Assembly (NCBI GenBank): GCA_021772595.1
Contig: JAJFLS010000165.1
Span: 1-10,583 of the forward strand
DNA length: 10,583 nucleotides
From: Opitutales bacterium
GTDB taxonomy: Bacteria; Verrucomicrobiota; Verrucomicrobiia; Opitutales; Opitutaceae
Direction: 5' to 3'
Part shown: positions 6,637 through 10,583 of the stretch, one piece after another
How positions within the stretch are numbered: the stretch's first letter is position 1
Layout: each line of letters starts with the position of its first letter
Position numbers and translations under genes: made by a program
Notes under the pieces: generated by a model
What the model saw: only the letters and a program-made list of their open reading frames with translations
Databases searched by the model: none
What the model was told of the DNA's origin: nothing

Positions 6637-8229
6637 ATGACCCATAAGACACCAGTGTGCAGAAGCTGGGCACTTACATCATTCCTCGTGATTAGTCTCG
6701 CGGCCATTGCCAGCCCGCCGGCAAAAGCCCAAGGGCCGACTGCATTCGTCAATGTTAGTGTGATTCCTATGGCCGTCGAGAGTATTCTCGTGGGCTACAC
6801 CGTCGTTGTTAACGGCAGTGAGATCACGGCGGTCGGACCATCTGCCGATGTTGAAGTACCGCAAGGCGCAGTGGTTATCGACGCCGAGGGCAAGTACCTG
6901 ATGCCCGGCCTCGCCGACATGCATGCTCACTTGAATTTAGATCCAAACCCAGATTTCATGCGGTTGTTCTTGGCGGAAGGTGTAACAACAATTCGGAATC
7001 TTAATGCTCTACCGGACCATCTCGAATGGCGGGATCAGGTCCTGCGTGGAGAACGGATCGGCCCTACGATTTACACCAGCGGGCCCGTTATCGCAGGCCC
7101 ACCTGACCCGTCAATGGTGTGGATATTCCGCCTGTTGGTCATTGCTGGTCCGCTTGCGATCGGGGCAGCTGTGTGGATCTTGCTCTGGATGTTGCGGCGC
7201 GTGCGCGGAATGCGTGGCGATACCGCGTCAGTGAGAGGTGCGGTCGTGCCGGGCGCCATAGTCTTGGCTGCAGTTGGCATTGCCTTGCTGAGTACAAAGG
7301 CTATTCCACTGAACGCCTATGCATCGCTGCAATACCCATTTGCCTATGTTCCGGATACCGAAGCACGCGCCCGAGCTGAAGTTCGACGGCAAGTCAATGC
7401 CGGTTACGATCTGATAAAGGTGTACGACTGGATGGCGCGGGACCAGTATCTAGGTGTCATCGACGAGGCGCGAATACGGGGGATTTATGTCATTGGTCAC
7501 CTCGATCACGGTATTGAGGCACCCTTTGCCGCCGGGTTGCGGGAATCAGCCCACGTCGATGAGTTTCTCGATGAGCATCTGGTAGGTGAAATGTCGCCAC
7601 AGGATTTTCAGCCGCTACCGATGAATCTGGATTTGATCCCACAGTCCGTTGCATCTGCCGCCAGCCACGATGCCATGGTCGTATCAAATTTAGTGACGGA
7701 CGAAGTCACCTATGAGTATCTGGAGGAAGGGCCGAGCTATTTTGAACGACAAGAGTATTCTCGCGTCCGCCCGAATACGATTCAGTTATGGCTTAGCGGT
7801 CGCATGGTTAACTGGCAGGGCCAACAAGACTGGCGTCGCGATACGCTGCAGCCGTTTTATGAGCAGATGACCCTGGCGTTGCATGCTGCAGGCGTGCCAA
7901 TTCTTGTCGGCACAGATACTGGCGTCGAGGGCGGATTGCCGATGCACATCCATCGTGAATTGGAATTGCTGGTAAAAGCCGGTTTATCACCCTACGAGGC
8001 GCTGAGAGCTGCGACCAAAAACGCAGCGGTGAGTGTTAATCGCATGGGCACAGAAGATGTATTCGGAGAGGTTGCCGTCGGACAGCGCGCCGATCTGATT
8101 CTGCTGGAATCGAATCCGTTGGAAGATGTTCGGGCTACCCGACAACGGTTGGGCGTGATGTCGAGCGGACGCTGGTATCCGCAAGATGAGCTGGATCGGT
8201 TGGTCGCAGAGGTTACTGCTACTTACTAG
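6637..8229 (+). CDS. Exported amidohydrolase with inserted two-helix membrane hairpin
   Basis: 530 aa from ATG 6637; an ATG at 6601 would add 12 residues. 6637 is preferred because AGGTGA lies 5 bp upstream and it gives a textbook signal peptide ending PPAKAQG. Numbered from 6601, the metal site of imidazolonepropionase-like amidohydrolases is visible: H108 and H110 in DMHAH, K273 in LIKVYD, H300 in VIGHLDHG, H318 in ESAHVDE, and D439 in VGTDTG. The C-terminus (GQRADLILLESNPLEDV) closes the small beta-sandwich. Between TSGPVIAGPP (about 168) and FAYVPDTEARARAEV (about 248) there are about 75 extra residues with two hydrophobic helices (about 172-197 and 213-233) joined by the basic loop RRVRGMRGDTASVRG. 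By the positive-inside rule the loop is cytoplasmic and both halves of the enzyme are periplasmic. The substrate is unknown; relatives are often dipeptidases or lactonases. Confidence 0.88.
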   Translation: MTHKTPVCRSWALTSFLVISLAAIASPPAKAQGPTAFVNVSVIPMAVESILVGYTVVVNGSEITAVGPSADVEVPQGAVVIDAEGKYLMPGLADMHAHLNLDPNPDFMRLFLAEGVTTIRNLNALPDHLEWRDQVLRGERIGPTIYTSGPVIAGPPDPSMVWIFRLLVIAGPLAIGAAVWILLWMLRRVRGMRGDTASVRGAVVPGAIVLAAVGIALLSTKAIPLNAYASLQYPFAYVPDTEARARAEVRRQVNAGYDLIKVYDWMARDQYLGVIDEARIRGIYVIGHLDHGIEAPFAAGLRESAHVDEFLDEHLVGEMSPQDFQPLPMNLDLIPQSVASAASHDAMVVSNLVTDEVTYEYLEEGPSYFERQEYSRVRPNTIQLWLSGRMVNWQGQQDWRRDTLQPFYEQMTLALHAAGVPILVGTDTGVEGGLPMHIHRELELLVKAGLSPYEALRAATKNAAVSVNRMGTEDVFGEVAVGQRADLILLESNPLEDVRATRQRLGVMSSGRWYPQDELDRLVAEVTATY

Positions 8230-8341
8230 AACCCGAGTTGTTGGCTCGACGCGTGACTACATCAGATTTTTTGTTCGCCCGTCGACTATACGTTCAAGAA
8301 CAGCCGGTGAGTTGATGGGATTGCAACAGGCTGGAATGCGG

Positions 8342-9040
8342 CTACTCCTCAACCGTCAGTTGAACTTGGACTCGCTTGAGCGTTCGCTGCAGTTCGTCTA
8401 GTGACACACGACGGTTTCTAATCCAAGTGCGGCGCACCACTAAAAAATTCCACAAATCTCGATTTGCAAGCAGTCCAGATAAATCCGCCTCAAAGGGCGC
8501 TTTGCGTATTTGATCAGCTTGGAACACGTCCGACACGGTCAGGTTCCGCATCATGAAGTCGTCGGTCGCCAGGTAATGTGGAAAAAGAATGTGGTCTTCC
8601 AGCCTCCGATGGATTTCTAGCTGAGCGCTCCAGTTCGCGAGCGCAATTCGTAAGGCGTCGCTCGTTAATAGGCCCGTACTGCCAGAAGTGACGAGGTCGT
8701 CATAGGTCGCAGTAATCGCGCGTAGTACGCTGGTATCGAAGGCGTTCGCTAACAAGTCTGCTACTTTCGAGGACGATTCCATACGATGCGACGCCATGAT
8801 TGCCAGCAATTCGTCGATCGCTGCCGTCGATTTCATCGAAGACGCAATTTCTTGCTCCAGGTCCAACGCTGTGGCGGAAAACTCCTCTTGCAGTCCTTGC
8901 AAATAGGCTGATTCGGTAGCTCGATCGGTCCGGTCTTCCCACCAAGCATCGGCAGATAAAGCCATAGCGACGGCAATAGCGACAATTGCCGTCTCCGTGA
9001 CGACGTACTTCCAGTCCAGACTTTGCATGAATCTAAACAT
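8342..9040 (-). CDS. One-TM protein resembling DUF6090
   Basis: 232 aa. One N-terminal transmembrane helix (residues about 13-31, VVTETAIVAIAVAMALSADAWW) follows a short basic start, and is followed by WWEDRTDRATESAYLQGLQEEF, a charged, helical, probably coiled-coil stretch. The pattern of a short N-terminus, one helix ending in a Trp-rich patch (WxExR), then YLxxLxEEF resembles the DUF6090 group; that assignment is from memory of the pattern and moderate only. The rest is helical with no catalytic motif I recognise. The protein should be anchored with the bulk in the periplasm. It converges on the amidohydrolase gene with 112 bp between stops, and both lie within the 6527-9100 direct repeats. 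No strong ribosome site is seen before the ATG. Confidence 0.8.
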   Translation of the reverse strand: MFRFMQSLDWKYVVTETAIVAIAVAMALSADAWWEDRTDRATESAYLQGLQEEFSATALDLEQEIASSMKSTAAIDELLAIMASHRMESSSKVADLLANAFDTSVLRAITATYDDLVTSGSTGLLTSDALRIALANWSAQLEIHRRLEDHILFPHYLATDDFMMRNLTVSDVFQADQIRKAPFEADLSGLLANRDLWNFLVVRRTWIRNRRVSLDELQRTLKRVQVQLTVEE

Positions 9041-9057
9041 TGGCTTCTCTCAACCTA

Positions 9058-9100
9058 CCCCGCGAATCGAATCGGAACAATTGAAATTTCAATCAACCGA
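9058..9100 (+). repeat. Direct repeat, right copy
   Basis: CCCCGCGAATCGAATCGG then AACAATTGAAATTTCAATCAACCGA, in the same orientation as the copy at 6527-6568. It lies 17 bp above the start of the minus-strand DUF6090-like gene and about 30 bp before repeat copy 2, which has lost its 5' end here. The pair encloses about 2.5 kb with exactly two genes. Confidence 0.8.
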
Positions 9101-9130
9101 TAAAAGCAGTCTGCTTATAGCGCAAAAAAT

Positions 9131-9247
9131 TTGAGGAAACTCGATCCCTCTGCCTTGATTTGGAAGAACCGCAAGGACGACGAACAATTGCGGTTCTGCG
9201 GAGAGTCCGAAGACGAAGCCAGGCAGAATACCGCGAACTACATCTAG
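9131..9247 (+). repeat. Dispersed small-ORF repeat, copy 2
   Basis: From about 9137 the frame reads KLDPSALIWKNRKDDEQLRF, then CGESEDEARQNTANYI and a TAG at 9245-9247. It matches copies 1 and 3 in peptide and DNA. The leader and the MP-LLK start found in the other copies are absent: upstream sequence instead comes from the direct-repeat boundary, so the 5' end has been replaced. Compared with copy 1 it lacks about 45 bases after the EARQ codons. It stops exactly where the minus-strand gene 9248-9463 ends, the two stop codons abutting in a CTAGCTA palindrome. Confidence 0.65.
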
Positions 9248-9463
9248 CTAAGCGGTGCAGCGTCTATTCGTCCGCCAGGCGTCTCTGTGATTGCGAACCC
9301 AATCGATTAGAGCTTTTTCGAAGCCAATGTCTTCTCCGAGACGTTCCGATTCCAGCCACTTGTGCTTCAATATCTCTTCTCTTTCGGCGAGAAATTCTTG
9401 ATAGACGCTCGAACGCTTAATGAATTCGGGTGGATCGTTCGACTGGGGTTCATCGATTGCCAT
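9248..9463 (-). CDS. Small conserved acidic/basic helical protein
   Basis: 71 aa. The start ATG at 9463 has AGGAG 12 bp upstream, in a purine-rich leader. The sequence SVYQEFLAEREEILKHKWLESERLGEDIGFEKALIDWVRNHRDAWR (residues about 19-64) is a compact all-helical pattern: EILxHKWLxSE, then G-DIGFEKAL-DW, then HR--WR. I recall this pattern from short uncharacterised bacterial proteins but cannot name a Pfam family. The last residues (TNRRCTA) may be an altered tail, since the stop abuts repeat copy 2. No signal peptide or membrane segment, so cytoplasmic. It stands alone in a stretch otherwise made of repeats and broken genes, so it could be a survivor. Confidence 0.68.
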   Translation of the reverse strand: MAIDEPQSNDPPEFIKRSSVYQEFLAEREEILKHKWLESERLGEDIGFEKALIDWVRNHRDAWRTNRRCTA

Positions 9464-9787
9464 AATGAGTGTTCTCTCCTCTTGCTACTAAACTTGTTAT
9501 CTATTAAGACATTCGAGCCGTTCAGATCAACTAAAGGAAAATTCAAAAAGTTTCGGATCTGTCCCACAGATGAGCACGGATTGGACCTAATCTCGCCATT
9601 CGCTGATTGGAAACAATTGATTTACTCTTCCTTAAGAGTAACCGAGGATACTTGCTGCCTTCTCCCCCCCTTGGAAAGATCCTAGTCTTACTTCATGCGA
9701 GATGGAGTACTATGGGAAGGCGTTTCGGGGATTGGTTGACTGAGAGATTTGGACCGATACGCGCGAGAGAGGGGGTAAGACTGTGCT
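9464..9787. other. Non-coding stretch without recognised genes
   Basis: Open frames on both strands here give low-complexity or Ser/Arg/Leu-rich peptides with no family resemblance. A small hairpin (TCTGT-CCC-ACAGA) and a run of seven C are present, but no terminator, tRNA or repeat was recognised. The ribosome site and any promoter for the 9248-9463 gene must lie in its first part. Confidence 0.5.
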
Positions 9788-9905
9788 TGTCCGCTCACTG
9801 CGATAATCTTTTCTCATGCCCTACTTGCTCAAGAAGCTCGATTCGTCCGCCTTGGTTTGGAAGAATCGCAAGGACAACGATCAAATGCGGTTTTACGGCG
9901 AGTCA
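9788..9905 (+). repeat. Dispersed small-ORF repeat, copy 3
   Basis: It has the leader TGTCC, GCTC, GCGATAATCTTTTCTC and then ATG at 9816, reading MPYLLKKLDSSALVWKNRKD and then NDQMRFYGES. Homology stops at about 9905, where the sequence becomes the 3' end of the GIY-YIG gene on the other strand. The frame reads through that antisense sequence to TGA at 9954-9956, giving a 46-residue chimeric ORF that is probably not meaningful past GES. This copy best preserves the leader and start region and shows the likely intact N-terminus of the family. Confidence 0.65.
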
Positions 9906-9914
9906 CCTTTTTTA

Positions 9915-10164
9915 TCATGCCAGCTCAAGGTGTCGTTTTTGAAACCTTCGGCCTGAACCCGTTTTGAGATAGGACTCAAATTTATGAGCCAAGGCCGCTT
10001 CGGGAAAAGCGGCATACCGATGAAGCTTCCATGGCCGATGCTTGGCAGTGTGGGTGGATTTTCCGCGATTGTGATCGCTTAGGCGTTTTTTTGAGATCGG
10101 AAGTGGAGCCCACGTAGTATCGCGTTGGCTCGCTCACGGAAACGAGGATGTAGACGAAATGCAT
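9915..10164 (-). pseudogene. GIY-YIG endonuclease gene with one-base frameshift
   Basis: From ATG 10164 the frame reads MHFVYILVSVSEPTRYYVGSTSDLKK and then fails at a run of seven A (minus strand; T10086-10092 on plus). Removing one A restores a full small GIY-YIG domain: KKRLSDHNRGKSTHTAKH, RPWKLHRYAAFPEAALAHKF, ESYLKTGSGRRFQKRHLELA, ending at TGA 9915-9917, about 82 residues. The GIY and YIG motifs (VYI, YVG), the conserved Arg in KKRL, and the Glu in KFESYL are all kept. These are small single-domain nucleases of the YhbQ/UvrC-N type with unclear roles. The only defect is the homopolymer, so it may be a recent mutation, a sequencing error, or slippage-prone expression. Confidence 0.85.
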
Positions 10165-10254
10165 GGAGTTGGATCGGGCAATAGACTTGCAACTCTATCC
10201 GTGATTAGCGAGTGGCTGGTAATCGGCCCGCCGCCGTCCCGCGGTCGCGTATAC

Positions 10255-10366
10255 GCGTCAGCTTAAGCCTAAATAGTTGGTTCCATTGCAGAAACCACGC
10301 CGAAGTCTCGGCGTAGCTACGCGAGGAACTCGCGTGGTTTTTAGGCGATTTCCTTTAAGTTGACGC
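10255..10366. repeat. T-shaped nested palindrome
   Basis: Outer stem: GCGTCAGCTTAA (10255-10266) with TTAAGTTGACGC (10355-10366), one G-T. Next GCCTAA (10267-10272) pairs with TTAGGC (10341-10346). Inside, AAACCA (10292-10297) pairs with TGGTTT (10335-10340) and encloses two perfect hairpins, CGCCGA-AGTC-TCGGCG (10298-10313) and CGCGAG-GAA-CTCGCG (10320-10334), separated by the palindrome TAGCTA. No bases are left over within the inner block. Just left lies another perfect palindrome, CGCGTATACGCG (10246-10257). No ORF. It could be a structured RNA, a REP-type element or a mobile-element end. Confidence 0.75.
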
Positions 10367-10453
10367 CTATGCGGGAGGTATCGCCTTAAGCGTGAGAAAC
10401 AGGCCCCAAGAGGCTCCTTTATTCCCTTTGGGTCTAATACCTCGAAGCTTGGA

Positions 10454-10583
10454 GGGTGTTGAAAAAGTCGATACCGAGATTCTGTATCACCGAATATTTT
10501 CCTCGCTCTGCATTTGTCGCGTCAAGGCGAATGGGGGCAAAATCGAAACGACTTGGCGCGCGGGTGTCTTAAGAATGCCAATA
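10454..10583. mobile_element. Possible insertion-sequence end, cut by window edge
   Basis: GGGTGTTGAAAAAGTCG at 10454-10470 looks like the terminal inverted repeat of several transposase-carrying IS groups, and the palindrome at 153-290 starts with a related TTTAAAAAGTC. The following 110 bp have no long ORF, as expected for the sequence before a transposase start. The transposase and the other end are not in the window, so this is a weak call. Confidence 0.3.

Noticed and set aside
8230..8341. attC or terminator between the convergent amidohydrolase and DUF6090-like genes
   Set aside because: No paired arms, CATGCAG box or stem plus T-run could be found there.
9607..9942. 111-codon plus-strand open frame
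   Set aside because: It runs out of frame across repeat copy 3 and antisense to the GIY-YIG gene, with no recognisable domain.

Overview
The window looks like an accessory, low gene-density stretch of a bacterial chromosome, most likely a Verrucomicrobiota member of the Opitutia type. The evidence is a secreted spondin-domain protein carrying the C-terminal beta-rich module that recurs in Opitutia exported proteins, a seven-repeat FG-GAP/VCBS propeller protein, and abundant REP-like palindromes. This assignment is inference from protein style; there is no rRNA or tRNA in the window to anchor it.

Layout. Positions 1-296 hold two complex palindromes, the second ending 6 bp before the stop codon of the spondin-domain gene (297-1493, minus). 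Positions 1654-1860 hold copy 1 of a small ORF-bearing repeat that occurs three times. Positions 1906-3299 are a small integron-type cassette array without an integrase: a half attC, a DUF2784 membrane protein, an attC, a SixA-like histidine phosphatase, a second well-formed attC, and a small membrane protein, all read on the minus strand. Then come the VCBS-repeat propeller gene (3511-4761, minus), a paired REP element (4882-4978), a decayed UlaG-like metallo-beta-lactamase-fold gene (5003-5579, minus) that has lost its main metal-binding region, and an intact nitrilase-superfamily hydrolase (5636-6475, plus).

Positions 6527-9100 form a unit bounded by a ~42-bp direct repeat. It contains an exported amidohydrolase with a two-helix membrane hairpin inserted into its catalytic domain, and a convergent one-TM protein resembling DUF6090. 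To the right the DNA is a graveyard: repeat copies 2 and 3, a small conserved protein gene (9248-9463, minus), a GIY-YIG nuclease gene broken by one extra A in a homopolymer (9915-10164, minus), a T-shaped nested palindrome (10255-10366), and what may be an insertion-sequence end running out of the window.

The genes do not form one pathway or operon. The best candidates for something new are the integrase-less cassette array with its shared attC design, the dispersed family of ~42-codon ORF repeats, the membrane-hairpin amidohydrolase unit between direct repeats, and the T-shaped palindrome. No CRISPR array, tRNA, rRNA or complete transposase gene was seen.
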